Assembly: GCA_963706835.1 (NCBI GenBank) | Contig: CAVPOB010000005.1 | Coordinates: forward strand, 62,001-126,000 | Source of the DNA: CAVXYG01 sp963706835 | GTDB taxonomy: Bacteria > Actinomycetota > Actinomycetes > S36-B12 > GCA-2699445 | DNA: 64,000 bases | Direction of reading: 5' to 3' | Shown here: positions 26,067 to 35,583 of the stretch, in pieces | Layout of the letters: every line of letters starts with the position of its first letter | How positions within the stretch are numbered: position 1 is the first letter of the stretch | Translations under genes and position numbers: made by a program | The notes under the pieces: generated by a model | The model's input: the letters and a program-made list of their open reading frames with translations, nothing else | Told to the model about the DNA's origin: nothing | Database searches by the model: none

Positions 26067-26255
26067 TCAGGAGCGGGCGACCTTGCCGGACTTCAGGCAC
26101 GAGGTACACACGTTCATGCGCTTGCTGGTGCCGCCCTTGACCGTCTTGACCCGCTGCACGTTGGGGTTCCAACGGCGCTTGGTCCGACGGTGGGAGTGGG
26201 AGATGTTGTTGCCAAACCCCGGACCCTTGCCGCACACGTCGCACGTTGCCGCCAT
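26067..26255 (-). CDS. rpmB: 50S ribosomal protein L28
   Basis: L28 is a small protein of the large ribosomal subunit. The 62-residue protein starts MAATCDVCGKGPGFGNNISH and contains RRWNPNVQ, both typical. It keeps both cysteine pairs (CDVC and CTSC), so it is the zinc-binding form of L28, which matters because actinobacteria often carry a cysteine-less paralogue for zinc starvation. The ATG at 26255 follows GGAGTG. It converges on thiL and is divergent from the WS/DGAT gene. Confidence 0.96.
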   Translation of the reverse strand: MAATCDVCGKGPGFGNNISHSHRRTKRRWNPNVQRVKTVKGGTSKRMNVCTSCLKSGKVARS

Positions 26256-26479
26256 TGTCACTCCTGCAGATCAGAACGTTGGGTGCTCAGATGCCCGCTC
26301 ATCGCAGGGCTCTCCTGGGCCGATCATTCCCGCGCCGTCGCTTCGACGCGGCACTGGGCCAGGGTACCGCACGGCGGGAGGCATGCACAAAATGGCCGCA
26401 GTGCCGCATGGACCCCGGGTGCGTCGCGCGAGGCACCGCTGAGTTGCCGCATAGCGATCCTCGCCGAGGGTCCGCGCGC

Positions 26480-26485
26480 TAATGT
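26480..26485 (+). promoter_or_regulatory. Leaderless-type -10 element (TAATGT) for the WS/DGAT gene
   Basis: TAATGT is followed by exactly six bases and the ATG at 26492. The 236-base gap between rpmB and this gene otherwise shows only the divergent promoter area, with no gene visible. Confidence 0.58.
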
Positions 26486-26491
26486 TCGGTC

Positions 26492-28166
26492 ATGGCGGAA
26501 CAGCACATCTCGGTCCAGGACGCATTGTGGCTGAACATGGACCGGCCCAACAATCTGATGATCATCGACAGCGTGCTCTGGTTCGACGAGTCGCCGGACT
26601 GGGATGCGATCCGCGCGGTGATCGAGGAGCGCATGATCAAGCAGTTCCCGGTGTTCTCCTCCAAGCCGGTCAAGCGCAAGGACGGGATGTTCTGGGTCAC
26701 CGACCCGAAGTTCGACATCGAACGACACCTCGTCCGCGCCAAACTGCCGAACCCGGTCAGCATCGACGGGGCGCAGGAGTACGTCAACCAGCAGCGCAGC
26801 AAGCCGCTGCCCAAGACGCGCCCCATGTGGGTCTTCCACTTCATCGACAACGTCGTGGGCCGGGACGGCCGCACCGGAGCGATGGTGATGGCGCGGTTCC
26901 ACCACTCCATCGCCGATGGCGTGCGCTTGGTGCAGGTCGTCCTGGGCCTGTGCGACCCGATCGAGGGCGACGTGGGCGTGTCGGCTGCTGTGGGTGCCGG
27001 CAGGTTGCTGGACGCCGGTGCCGAGTCGGCCCCCAGCAGCCGTCTGGGCAGGGTGCGGGAGGCGGCCCTGGAGGCCAGCGGCAAGGCTCAGGCGGCGGGG
27101 GCCGATGCCCTGCAACAGGCCAAGTCCACCCTGGATGTCGCCAAGCAGGCCAGTGCGTCGGCTGCGGCCTCGGCCGCGGAGAAGGTCCGCGAGGCTGCGT
27201 CCGACCCGGCCGCGGCGGCGAAGGCCATCCCGGCAGCACTGGCAGGACTGCCCGGACAGCTGTCGGGCGCAGCGGACGCTGCCCGGGGCATGGGCGACAG
27301 CATGCTCAACGACACCCTGGACGTCATCGGCGACCCGCGGCAGTTGGCCGACGCCTTCGCCACGATGTCACCGATCCCGGAGGAAGCCACCAATACTGCC
27401 GCCTCGGTGGCGAAGCTGGCACTGGCGGGGACGAGCGTGGACACGGTGTGGAGCGGCACGCCCGGGGTGGCCAAGCAGGTCCACTGGGTCAACGCCTTCT
27501 CGCTCGACAGGGTCAAGCAGGTTGGGAAGAAGACCGGCACCACGGTCAACGATGTGCTGCTCACCGTGGTCGCCGGTATGCTGCATCGCTACCTCGCCGC
27601 CCACGGGGAGTCGGTCGACGAGGTGATGTGGATGATGCCGGTGAGCCTGAAGCCGTTCGATCCCGGCATGCCGGAGGAGCTCGGCAACCACTTCGCGCTC
27701 ATCGCCGTCAAGATGCCCATGAACATCTCCGATCCCAAGGAGCGGCTGCTCGAGATGAGCCGCCGCGTCAACAAGATCAAGCACTCGCATGAGGCCGTGG
27801 TCACCTTCGGAGTCCAGCGCGTCGTGGCCACATCGCCAGAGCGCATGAGCGTGTTCCTGACGAACTTCTTCGCCAACAAGGCCGTCGGGGTGCTCACCAA
27901 CGTGCCCGGACCGCGCAGCCAGATCGCATTGGCGGGCACCCCGGTCTCGGGCGTCCTGGGCTGGGCGCCGACATCGGGCGATCAGCCGATGTCGATCACG
28001 ATCTTCAGCTACAACGGTCGCGTCCACGTGGGTTTCGGCTGTCGATGAGCACCTCGTGCCCGACGGCGATCGGCTCTCGGAGTTCTTCGTCGAAGAGGCC
28101 CTGGCGCTGTGGGAGTCGGTCATCGGCGAACTCCCGGAGCGGGAGGACATCGCGATCCTGCCCTGA
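26492..28166 (+). CDS. WS/DGAT-family acyltransferase, with one frameshift
   Basis: This enzyme family esterifies fatty acyl-CoA to alcohols or diacylglycerol, forming wax esters or triacylglycerol at the membrane. The catalytic motif is HHSIADG. C-terminal family motifs ENHFALI-like GNHFALIAVKMP and TNVPGP are present. A long alanine-rich stretch of about 120 residues, unusual in length, lies between the two halves. The frame breaks near 28038-28041: one extra base after HVGFG; beyond it VDEHLVPDGDRLSEFF completes the expected end at 28166. The ATG at 26492 is leaderless. An acyl-CoA ligase gene follows, which could supply the substrate. Confidence 0.88.
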
Positions 28167-28203
28167 CCATCGGGGTCGGAAACCGATTCTGGCATCCCTC
28201 TAT

Positions 28204-28209
28204 TACGAT
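28204..28209 (+). promoter_or_regulatory. Possible -10 element (TACGAT) of the acyl-CoA ligase gene
   Basis: TACGAT lies in a short AT-rich patch 76 bases before the ligase ATG. It fits the -10 pattern and would leave a leader with an AAGGAG site. The -35 region is not clear. Confidence 0.35.
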
Positions 28210-28284
28210 CGCTATTCGGCGGGGCGATCGGGCCCGCCCTCCTCGGCGCCCCAGTGCGCCGATGGCGACGCTGAAGGAGATGCG

Positions 28285-29793
28285 ATGAATCTTGCGGAGA
28301 ACCTGATCCGCACGACTGCTGTTCGGCCCGACCGTGCGGCCGTGAAACTGGACGACATCGAGGTCAGCTATGCGGCCCTGCAGTCGGGCGCTTCGCGGGT
28401 GGCCGGGTGGCTGCGCTCACTGGGGGTGGAGCCCGGCGACCGGGTCGCCCTCAACATGCCCAATCTTCCCCAGTTCCCGGTGATCTACTACGGGATCCTC
28501 TGGGCCGGCGCGGTCGTCGTGCCGATGAATCCGCTGTTCAAGGATCGCGAGGTCGCCTACGCCCTGACCGACTCCGGGGCCAAGGCCGTCTTCGTGTGGG
28601 AGGGCATGGCGCAGGAGGCCCAGGCTGCGGCTGATGAGGTCGGCATCCCGTGCATCCAGGTCGGTGCCTCGTTCACCGGACAACTCGCAGAGCACGAGCC
28701 CATCGATCTGGTGGGCTGCGACGAGCAGGACACCGCGGTGATCCTGTACACCTCCGGGACCACCGGCAGCCCGAAGGGCGCGGAGCTGTCGCACCGCAAC
28801 ATCGGCCGCAACGTGGAGATCTCGGTCGACCTGGTGGATCTGGGCAACGACGATGTGGTCTTCGGCGGCCTGCCGCTGTTTCACTCCTTCGGCCAGGTGG
28901 TCGGGATGAATGCCGCGATCAGGGCCGGGGCGACGCTGACCCTACTGCCGCGGTTCGAGCCGGTGCAGGCGCTGCAGGTGCTGCAGCGCGACCGCGTCAC
29001 GGTGATGGAAGGCGTGCCGACGATGTACGTGGCACTGCTGCAGGTGCCGGACGCTGCACAGTACGACACCTCGGCGCTGCGGGCGGCGGTGTCGGGCGGA
29101 GCATCCCTGCCGGTCGAAGTGCTGCGCGGCTTCGAGGCCACCTACGGATGCATCCTGCTGGAGGGCTACGGCCTGTCCGAGACCAGCCCGGTCGCCTCGT
29201 TCAACCACCGCGACCGGGAGCGCAAGCCGGGGTCGATCGGCACGCCGGTGGAGGGCGTGCGATTCCGGCTGGTGGACGCACAGTGGCGGGACGTGCCGGA
29301 GGGCGAGGTGGGGGAGATCGCCATCAAGGGGCACAACGTCATGAAGGGCTACCTGAACAAGCCCGAGGCCACCGCATCGGTGATGCACGACGGCTGGTTC
29401 CGCACCGGGGACTTGGCCAAGCGCGATGCCGAGGGCTACTACTACATCGTCGACCGCGCCAAGGACATGATCATCCGTGGCGGGTACAACGTCTACCCGC
29501 GCGAGATCGAGGAGGTCATCTACGAGCACCCCGCGGTCGCCACGGCCGCCGTGGTCGGGGTGCCGGACGCCGTCCACGGCGAGGAGATCGCCGCCGCCGT
29601 CACGCTGAAGTCGGGCGCCAGCGCCTCGGAGAAGGAGATCCGGGCCTTCGTCAAGGAGCGGGTAGCGGCCTACAAGTATCCGCGCATCGTCTGGATCACC
29701 GAAGCGCTGCCCACCGGGCCGACCGGGAAGATCCTGAAACGGGAGATCACAATCCCGACCGCCAACCGCTCAGGCGTCCCGCAGGGGGCGTGA
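28285..29793 (+). CDS. Fatty acid--CoA ligase (acyl-CoA synthetase)
   Basis: This 502-residue adenylate-forming enzyme activates a carboxylic acid, probably a fatty acid, to its CoA thioester. Motifs are YTSGTTGSPKGAELSH for ATP binding, EGYGLSETSP, and GWFRTGDLAKRD with DMIIRGGYNVYPREIE. The catalytic lysine is in PTGPTGKILKRE near the C-terminus. The ATG at 28285 follows AAGGAG; an open frame upstream overlaps the preceding gene and is not coding. It lies between the WS/DGAT gene and the FakA-like gene, suggesting exogenous fatty acid use and storage-lipid formation. Chain length is unknown. Confidence 0.9.
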   Translation: MNLAENLIRTTAVRPDRAAVKLDDIEVSYAALQSGASRVAGWLRSLGVEPGDRVALNMPNLPQFPVIYYGILWAGAVVVPMNPLFKDREVAYALTDSGAKAVFVWEGMAQEAQAAADEVGIPCIQVGASFTGQLAEHEPIDLVGCDEQDTAVILYTSGTTGSPKGAELSHRNIGRNVEISVDLVDLGNDDVVFGGLPLFHSFGQVVGMNAAIRAGATLTLLPRFEPVQALQVLQRDRVTVMEGVPTMYVALLQVPDAAQYDTSALRAAVSGGASLPVEVLRGFEATYGCILLEGYGLSETSPVASFNHRDRERKPGSIGTPVEGVRFRLVDAQWRDVPEGEVGEIAIKGHNVMKGYLNKPEATASVMHDGWFRTGDLAKRDAEGYYYIVDRAKDMIIRGGYNVYPREIEEVIYEHPAVATAAVVGVPDAVHGEEIAAAVTLKSGASASEKEIRAFVKERVAAYKYPRIVWITEALPTGPTGKILKREITIPTANRSGVPQGA

Positions 29794-29880
29794 CCGGCGC
29801 TCCCCGCGGTCGCTGCGCGCCATCCCCGCCAATCGGGCGATCGTGGCACTACGGTGGGACGCAGGCATGCGGGAGGTGAC

Positions 29881-31554
29881 ATGGCGACGGCGGAGCAGGC
29901 GGCGGACCTCGTCCTGACCTGGGCCCGCCACGCGCTGGCGCGTCTCGGTGAGGCGCGGGAGGAGATCGACCGCCTCAACGTCTTTCCGGTGCCGGACGGG
30001 GACACCGGAACGAACATGTACCTGACGATGGAGTCCGCCGTGCTGGCCGTGGAGGCGATGTCCAGCGAGCGTCCCGATGGCGCGCTCGGCGAGCGCTGGC
30101 AGGATGCCGATCCGGCCGCGCTGCGCTTCCTGGCGATCGTCCAGACGCTCGCCCGAGGTGCCCTGATGGGCGCCCGCGGCAACTCCGGCGTCATTCTGTC
30201 GCAGGTGCTGCGGGGCATGCTGCACGGCGAAGTGCGCCTCGACGATTCCGCCGACTCCATCGCCGGGGGGCATTTGGCGGCCACCGCCCTGCAGGCCTCG
30301 GCCAAGCTCGCCTACCAGTCGGTTGGACGACCGGTCGAGGGGACGATGCTGACGGTGGTGCGGATGGCTGCCGAAGCGGCCGTGAGCGCGGCCGAGGCGG
30401 GCAACGCGCTGCCGGACGTCATCGTGCGGGCGGCGGATGCGGCACGCACGGCGCTGGCCGAGACACCGAAGCAGTTGCCCGCACTGGCCGCCGCCGGCGT
30501 GGTCGACAGCGGCGGGGCCGGGATCGTGGTCATCATCGACGCCATGGCCGAGGTGGTCACCGGAACCACACGGCCAGTGCGCCCCACCCCAAAGCCCGAT
30601 CTCTCTGCTCCGGAAGCCCGCCACGAACCACATGCCAGCTACGACGGCCCCGCCTACGAAGTCATGTACCTGCTCGACTCGGCGCAGGAGGATGGCGTCG
30701 CGCAACTGCGGGAGGAACTGGGGGTGCTGGGCGACTCGCTGGTCGTCGTCGGCGGTGACGGGCTCTGGAACGTGCATGTGCACGTCGATGATGCCGGTGC
30801 GGCCGTGGAGCGAGCCCTCGCGATCGGCCGGCCGCACCGGATCCGCATCCAGTGGTTGCGCGAGGCGTTCCCCGAGGCACCTGCCGCGCGGGGCGGCCGT
30901 GCCATCGTCGCTGTGTCGCACGGCGACGGCGTGGCCGCTCTGCTGCGGGGCGCCGGGGCAGTCCCAGTGCCGGCGCGCCCCCGAATCAGCCCGAGCACCG
31001 GCGAACTGCTGGCGGCGATCGAGGCTTCGGGCGCCTCGGAGGTGGTCCTGCTGCCAGGGGGCAAGGACATCCGCCCGGCAGCGGAGGCTGCCGCCTCGCG
31101 AGCACGTGAGATCGGTGTCCGGGTGGCCGTCATCCCCACCAGGGCCATCGTGCAGTCGCTGGCCGCGGTCGCCGTGCATGAGCCGAACCGCGGCTTCGAC
31201 GATGACGTCGCCTCGATGAGTCGTGCTGCCGGCGCGACGCGCTACGGCGGCGTCACCGTCGCCAGTAAGCGGGCCATGACCTCTGCCGGGGTGTGTGAGC
31301 CCGGCGACGTTCTGGGACTAGTGTCGGGGGACATCGTCAAGATCGGAACCGACGAGCTCGAAGTGGCGCTGGCCGTGGTCGGTGAGCTCGTCCGGGGCGA
31401 CAGCGAACTGGTCACGCTGCTGACCGGCGCCGATTCCTCCGCAGAGGACGCTGCGGCGATCGCGGCGGCGGTCGAGGACGCCCACCCGGGGTTGGACGTC
31501 GTCGCCGAGGCGGGGGGGCAGCCGCTGTGGCCGGTCATCATCGGCGTGGAGTGA
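29881..31554 (+). CDS. DhaL-domain protein, fatty acid kinase FakA-like
   Basis: This 557-residue protein starts with a DhaL (DAK2) nucleotide-binding domain, with the metal-binding motif NVFPVPDGDTGTNM (Asp39, Asp41) and the motif GARGNSGVILSQVL. A C-terminal domain of the DAK1-like type follows with LLPGGKDIRPAAEAAA. This architecture is that of FakA, which phosphorylates fatty acids bound to a DegV-family FakB. No FakB gene is in the window. The ATG at 29881 has GGGAGG, and a TACGGT -10 element is about 30 bases upstream. It precedes recG by 13 bases, as in mycobacteria. Fatty acid kinase activity is inferred. Confidence 0.85.
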   Translation: MATAEQAADLVLTWARHALARLGEAREEIDRLNVFPVPDGDTGTNMYLTMESAVLAVEAMSSERPDGALGERWQDADPAALRFLAIVQTLARGALMGARGNSGVILSQVLRGMLHGEVRLDDSADSIAGGHLAATALQASAKLAYQSVGRPVEGTMLTVVRMAAEAAVSAAEAGNALPDVIVRAADAARTALAETPKQLPALAAAGVVDSGGAGIVVIIDAMAEVVTGTTRPVRPTPKPDLSAPEARHEPHASYDGPAYEVMYLLDSAQEDGVAQLREELGVLGDSLVVVGGDGLWNVHVHVDDAGAAVERALAIGRPHRIRIQWLREAFPEAPAARGGRAIVAVSHGDGVAALLRGAGAVPVPARPRISPSTGELLAAIEASGASEVVLLPGGKDIRPAAEAAASRAREIGVRVAVIPTRAIVQSLAAVAVHEPNRGFDDDVASMSRAAGATRYGGVTVASKRAMTSAGVCEPGDVLGLVSGDIVKIGTDELEVALAVVGELVRGDSELVTLLTGADSSAEDAAAIAAAVEDAHPGLDVVAEAGGQPLWPVIIGVE

Positions 31555-31567
31555 ACGGAGGGTGCCG

Positions 31568-33748
31568 GTGACCCAGCTGTCCGACCCGCTGCGCTCGTTG
31601 GTCGGGGGTCGCACGGCCGACGCTCTGCACAAGGCGTTCGGCATGGCGACCGTGGGGGACCTGCTGCGGCACTACCCCCGGCGCTATGCGCGGCGCGGGG
31701 AACTGACCGACCTGGGGGCGCTTGCCGAGGGTGAGCAGGTCACGGTTTCGGCGGAGGTGTCTCGGGTCGTCAACCGCCCGATGAGGGGGCGCAAGGGGAG
31801 TCTGCTGGAGGTCGAGGTGACCGACGGCACAGGTCGGCTCACCCTGACCTTCTTCAACCAGTCCTGGCGCCAGAAGGAACTGCGCGCGGGCCGGGTCGGG
31901 CTGTTCGCGGGCAAGGTCGGCAGCTACCGCGGGCACCGGCAGTTGGCGCATCCCGACTACGTCCTCTTCGCCGATGGCGGTGAGGCCGCCGAGGCAGCCG
32001 ACGCCGAGGAGTTCCTGCGGGATCTGGTCGCGGTATACCCGGCCACGTCGAAGGTGCCGTCATGGACGATCGGACGATGTGTGCGGCTGGCCCTGGCCCA
32101 ACTGGATCCGGCTGCAGTGCCGGACCCCGTGCCCGCTGAGGTCCGCGACGACAACGACCTGCTGCCGCTGGGCCGCGCGCTGCAGCTGATCCACCTGCCC
32201 GACAGCGAGGCGCAGATCGCCGCGGCGCGGCAGCGGCTCACCTTCGATGAGGCATGGGTGGTGCAGGTCGTGCTGGCCCAGCGCCGCCATGCCCTGGCGG
32301 GGCTGGCCGCCAAGCCGCGGCCGGCCGCTCCAGGAGGGTTGGTGGACGCGCTGCACGAGCAACTGCCCTATGCGCTCACCGGCGGTCAGCGTGAAGTGAT
32401 GGTGCAGATCGATGCCGACCTCGCGGCGCCGGCGCCGATGCACCGCTTGCTCCAGGGCGAGGTCGGGTCCGGCAAGACTGTGGTCGCCCTGCACGCCATG
32501 CTGCGTGTTGTCGATGCCGGGGGCCAGGCCGTCCTGCTGGCTCCCACCGAAGTCCTTGCCGAGCAGCACCTGCGCTCGATCACGGGGCTCCTCGGGCCGC
32601 TGGCGGAATCCGGGATGCTGGGCGGGAACGAGCGGGGGACTCGGGTGGACCTGTTGACGGGCTCAGCAACCGCCGCGCGGCGGCGCAAGGTCCTCGCCGG
32701 GGCGGCCGGCGGCGAGACGGGGATCCTGATCGGCACCCACGCCCTGCTCAGCGACCCGGTGCAATTCGCCGAGCTCGGCCTGGTCGTGGTCGACGAGCAG
32801 CACCGGTTCGGCGTGGAGCAGCGCGCGGCCCTGTCGGAGAAGGCCCGACCGGGCGAGCGCCCCCACGTGCTGGTGATGACTGCGACCCCCATCCCGCGCA
32901 CCGTCGCGATGACGGTCTTCGGCGATCTCACGGTGTCGACGCTGCGCGAGTTGCCCGCCGGGCGCGCCCCCATCACCACGCATGTGGTGCCCGCGGACCG
33001 GCCCGCCTACGTGCGCCGGATGTGGGGACGGATCGCCGAGGAGGCGGCCAACGGCCGGCAGGCCTACGTCGTCTGCCCGCGCGTCGACGACACCGAGCCG
33101 GACCCCGAGGCGGGCAACGGCTGGGCGGCCGTGCACTCGGTGGCGGACACCGTCGAGGAGCTGGCCGCGGGGCCCCTGGCCGGCCTGCGCGTGGCCGCGC
33201 TCCACGGCCGGATGACGGCTGAGGAGAAGGAGTCGGTCATGTCCCGATTCGCCGGGCACGGCGGGGAAGCGATCGACGTCCTGGTCGCCACGACCGTGAT
33301 CGAGGTCGGCGTGGATGTCCCCAACGCCACGGTCATGGCGGTGCTGGACGCCGACCGCTTCGGGGTCTCGCAGCTGCACCAGTTGCGCGGCCGCGTGGGC
33401 CGCGGCGGGCACCCCGGCCTGTGCCTGCTCCACACCGCCCTGCCCGCGGAGGCACCGGGCCGAGAGCGGCTGCACGCGGTGTCGCAGACGCTGGACGGGT
33501 TCGCCCTGGCCGAGATCGATCTGCTGCAGCGCCGCGAGGGCGATGTGCTCGGAGCGGCCCAGTCCGGTCGGCGGAGCAGCCTGCGACTGCTGTCGGTCGC
33601 GCGGGACGGCGAGGTGATCGCGGCCGCGCGGGCCGGCGCTGGCCGAGTGGTGAGCGACGATCCGCGACTCGACCGGCACCCGCCACTGGCCGAGCAGGTC
33701 GCGCAGTGGGCCGCTGACGACCTGCTCGGGTACGTGGACAAGGGATGA
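31568..33748 (+). CDS. recG: ATP-dependent DNA helicase RecG
   Basis: RecG regresses stalled replication forks and branch-migrates recombination intermediates. The 726-residue protein has an N-terminal wedge/OB domain (residues about 50-130), Walker A in GEVGSGKTVVAL, the box DEQHRFGVEQR, ATPIPRT, and the C-terminal TRG region with QLHQLRGRVGRGG. The GTG at 31568 is preferred over 31562 because GGAGG precedes it by six bases. The stop overlaps the rsmD start (ATGA), so both are cotranscribed. Assignment is secure. Confidence 0.95.
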   Translation: MTQLSDPLRSLVGGRTADALHKAFGMATVGDLLRHYPRRYARRGELTDLGALAEGEQVTVSAEVSRVVNRPMRGRKGSLLEVEVTDGTGRLTLTFFNQSWRQKELRAGRVGLFAGKVGSYRGHRQLAHPDYVLFADGGEAAEAADAEEFLRDLVAVYPATSKVPSWTIGRCVRLALAQLDPAAVPDPVPAEVRDDNDLLPLGRALQLIHLPDSEAQIAAARQRLTFDEAWVVQVVLAQRRHALAGLAAKPRPAAPGGLVDALHEQLPYALTGGQREVMVQIDADLAAPAPMHRLLQGEVGSGKTVVALHAMLRVVDAGGQAVLLAPTEVLAEQHLRSITGLLGPLAESGMLGGNERGTRVDLLTGSATAARRRKVLAGAAGGETGILIGTHALLSDPVQFAELGLVVVDEQHRFGVEQRAALSEKARPGERPHVLVMTATPIPRTVAMTVFGDLTVSTLRELPAGRAPITTHVVPADRPAYVRRMWGRIAEEAANGRQAYVVCPRVDDTEPDPEAGNGWAAVHSVADTVEELAAGPLAGLRVAALHGRMTAEEKESVMSRFAGHGGEAIDVLVATTVIEVGVDVPNATVMAVLDADRFGVSQLHQLRGRVGRGGHPGLCLLHTALPAEAPGRERLHAVSQTLDGFALAEIDLLQRREGDVLGAAQSGRRSSLRLLSVARDGEVIAAARAGAGRVVSDDPRLDRHPPLAEQVAQWAADDLLGYVDKG

Positions 33749-34323
33749 CGCGCATCATCGCCGGCGAGTGGGCAGGGCGCCGCCTCGCCGTTCCCAGCGG
33801 CGCCCGCCCGACCACCGATCGGGTCCGCGAGGCTCTGTTCAGCAGCCTGGAGCACCGTTTGCCGGGACTGCTCGAACGACGGGTGCTGGACGTCTTCGCC
33901 GGATCCGGTGCGCTCGGCCTGGAAGCGCTGAGCCGGGGCGCCGCCCATGTCACGGCGGTGGAGCGCGACCGATCGGCCCTGGCCGTGCTGCGCAGGAACG
34001 CCGCGGCGCTAGGCGCTGGCGCCGCCCTGACCGTGGTCGCAGCCGATGCCTGGCAGTGCGCGCCCGTTGGTCCGGCGTTCGATCTCGCGTTGCTCGACCC
34101 GCCCTACGAGGTGCCGGCGCAGCGACTGGCGGACCTCCTCGATCGACTCGCTCGCACGGGTGTACTGCTTCCCGGAGCCACCGTCGTGGTGGAGCGGCCC
34201 AGCCGCGACGATGCCGTCCCGCTGCCCGATGCCTGGCAGCGCGATCGCCGCAACTACGGCGGGACGGCCATCTGGTACGGTCGCGCCGAGGACCGTTCGC
34301 AGTCGCAGCTGGAGGAGGGCTGA
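33745..34323 (+). CDS. rsmD: 16S rRNA (guanine966-N2)-methyltransferase
   Basis: RsmD methylates G966 of 16S rRNA. The 192-residue protein has MTRIIAGEWAGRRL at the start, a SAM-binding motif VLDVFAGSGALGLEALSRG and the catalytic motif LLDPPYE. It overlaps the recG stop by four bases and ends two bases before coaD, a tight and widely conserved order. Assignment is firm. Confidence 0.94.
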   Translation: MTRIIAGEWAGRRLAVPSGARPTTDRVREALFSSLEHRLPGLLERRVLDVFAGSGALGLEALSRGAAHVTAVERDRSALAVLRRNAAALGAGAALTVVAADAWQCAPVGPAFDLALLDPPYEVPAQRLADLLDRLARTGVLLPGATVVVERPSRDDAVPLPDAWQRDRRNYGGTAIWYGRAEDRSQSQLEEG

Positions 34324-34324
34324 C

Positions 34325-34810
34325 ATGGTCAAGGCCTGCTGCCCGGGCTCCTTCGATCCCGTCACCAACGGCCACATCGACGTCTTCACCAGGGCGGCTG
34401 CGCTGTTCCCCGATGTCACCGTCGCCGTGCTCATCAACAAGAAGAAGGCGAGCCTCTTCGCCGTCGAGGAGCGCATGGAGATGCTGCGGGAGGTGTGCGC
34501 ACCCCACCCGAACATCACCATCGATGCGTTCCACGGCTTGCTCGTGGACTACTGCCGGGAGCGCGAGATCGCCGTCGTGGTGAAGGGCCTGCGCGCGGTC
34601 ACCGATTTCGACTACGAACTGCAGATGGCCCAGATGAACCACCGGCTCAGCGGGGTGGAGACGTTCTTCCTGGCCACGAATCCGGAGTACGGCTACCTGT
34701 CGAGCAGCCTCGTCAAAGAGGTCGCCACGTACGGTGGCGACGTCAGCGGCCTCGTGCCGGACCCCGTGCTGGAGCGGGTGCGGGAGAAGATCGCGGCCCG
34801 CGGCACCTGA
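34325..34810 (+). CDS. coaD: Phosphopantetheine adenylyltransferase
   Basis: CoaD converts 4'-phosphopantetheine and ATP to dephospho-CoA. The 161-residue protein has GSFDPVTNGHIDV with the TNGH nucleotidyl-transfer motif at residues 14-17, KGLRAVTDFDYELQMA, and the C-terminal SSSLVKEVATYGG. The ATG at 34325 directly follows the rsmD stop. Length is normal. Assignment is secure. Confidence 0.97.
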   Translation: MVKACCPGSFDPVTNGHIDVFTRAAALFPDVTVAVLINKKKASLFAVEERMEMLREVCAPHPNITIDAFHGLLVDYCREREIAVVVKGLRAVTDFDYELQMAQMNHRLSGVETFFLATNPEYGYLSSSLVKEVATYGGDVSGLVPDPVLERVREKIAARGT

Positions 34811-34893
34811 GGCGCGGCACGCCGGGGGTGGGTGTTGCGCAAGTCGCCGGGGCGGGATGCACAATGAGGCAGCACGCCAACCGGGAGGACTCG

Positions 34894-35472
34894 ATGGACA
34901 TCCACGACACCCTGCAGGAAGCGGTCACGATCCTCGACGCGGGGCGGCCGCGGGCCTTCGGGGCCGGGGTCGTCGTGGACCGCGAGCGACTGCTGCAACT
35001 GTTGCAGCATGCCCGAGAGGTGCTGCCCGAAGAGATCCTCGCGGGCGCGTCCATCCTCGCGCAGCGAACCCAGATCATGACCGCCGCGCAGGAGGAGGCC
35101 GAGCAGATCCGCGCCGACGCCCGGGCCCAGGCCGAGCAGATCCGTGCCGACGCGCTGACCGACGCCGAGGAACTGCGCACGGCAGCGCAGACGGAGGTCG
35201 GCAACATGCGGGCCAGGGCGGAGCAGGACCGGGAAATGCTCATCGCCGAGCACGATGTCGTGCTGGAGGCGCAGCGGCGGGCCGAGGACACCGTGGACCA
35301 GGCGCAGCACCAGTCGGCAGCGATGCGCGCCGAGGTCGACGCCTACGTGGACGCCAAGCTCGCCGCGTTCGCCTCGACGCTGGCGCGCACCCTGGACACG
35401 GTCGAGGCGGGTCGGCGCAAGGTGCGGGCCAGCGCCGAGGCGGTGGCGGACGAGGCGGTCGTCCTGCCCTGA
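34894..35472 (+). CDS. DivIVA-like coiled-coil protein (SepIVA type)
   Basis: This 192-residue protein begins with a short segment resembling the DivIVA N-terminus (DIHDTLQEAVTILDAGR) and continues as an almost unbroken coiled coil with repeats of AEQIRADA between about residues 55 and 175. It has no signal peptide or membrane segment. In mycobacteria the homologue at this place (downstream of coaD, upstream of DUF177) is SepIVA, a septation and envelope-growth factor; the resemblance here is by position and pattern. The ATG at 34894 has GGGAGGA. A role in polar growth or division is inferred. Confidence 0.8.
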   Translation: MDIHDTLQEAVTILDAGRPRAFGAGVVVDRERLLQLLQHAREVLPEEILAGASILAQRTQIMTAAQEEAEQIRADARAQAEQIRADALTDAEELRTAAQTEVGNMRARAEQDREMLIAEHDVVLEAQRRAEDTVDQAQHQSAAMRAEVDAYVDAKLAAFASTLARTLDTVEAGRRKVRASAEAVADEAVVLP

Positions 35473-35506
35473 GCCGCTGCATTTGGGGGAATCCCGCCCA
35501 GCCGCC

Positions 35507-35512
35507 TAATGT
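35507..35512 (+). promoter_or_regulatory. Possible -10 element (TAATGT) of the DUF177-rpmF-rnc-mutM operon
   Basis: TAATGT lies 71 bases before the DUF177 ATG and would give a leader of about 65 bases that contains a small perfect hairpin. It is the most promoter-like sequence in the 111-base gap. Confidence 0.4.
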
Positions 35513-35523
35513 AGGAGGTCGAA

Positions 35524-35541
35524 ACCGTCGCTGGCGACGGT
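35524..35541 (+). promoter_or_regulatory. Leader hairpin upstream of the DUF177-rpmF genes
   Basis: ACCGTCGC and GCGACGGT are perfectly complementary around TG, so the RNA folds into a stem of about seven pairs with a four-base loop, in the predicted leader of a ribosomal protein operon. It could be a regulatory leader element. Function is inferred from place only. Confidence 0.35.
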
Positions 35542-35583
35542 GCAGCGCACTCACCCACCCACGACCTTCGGACCTCAGCAACC

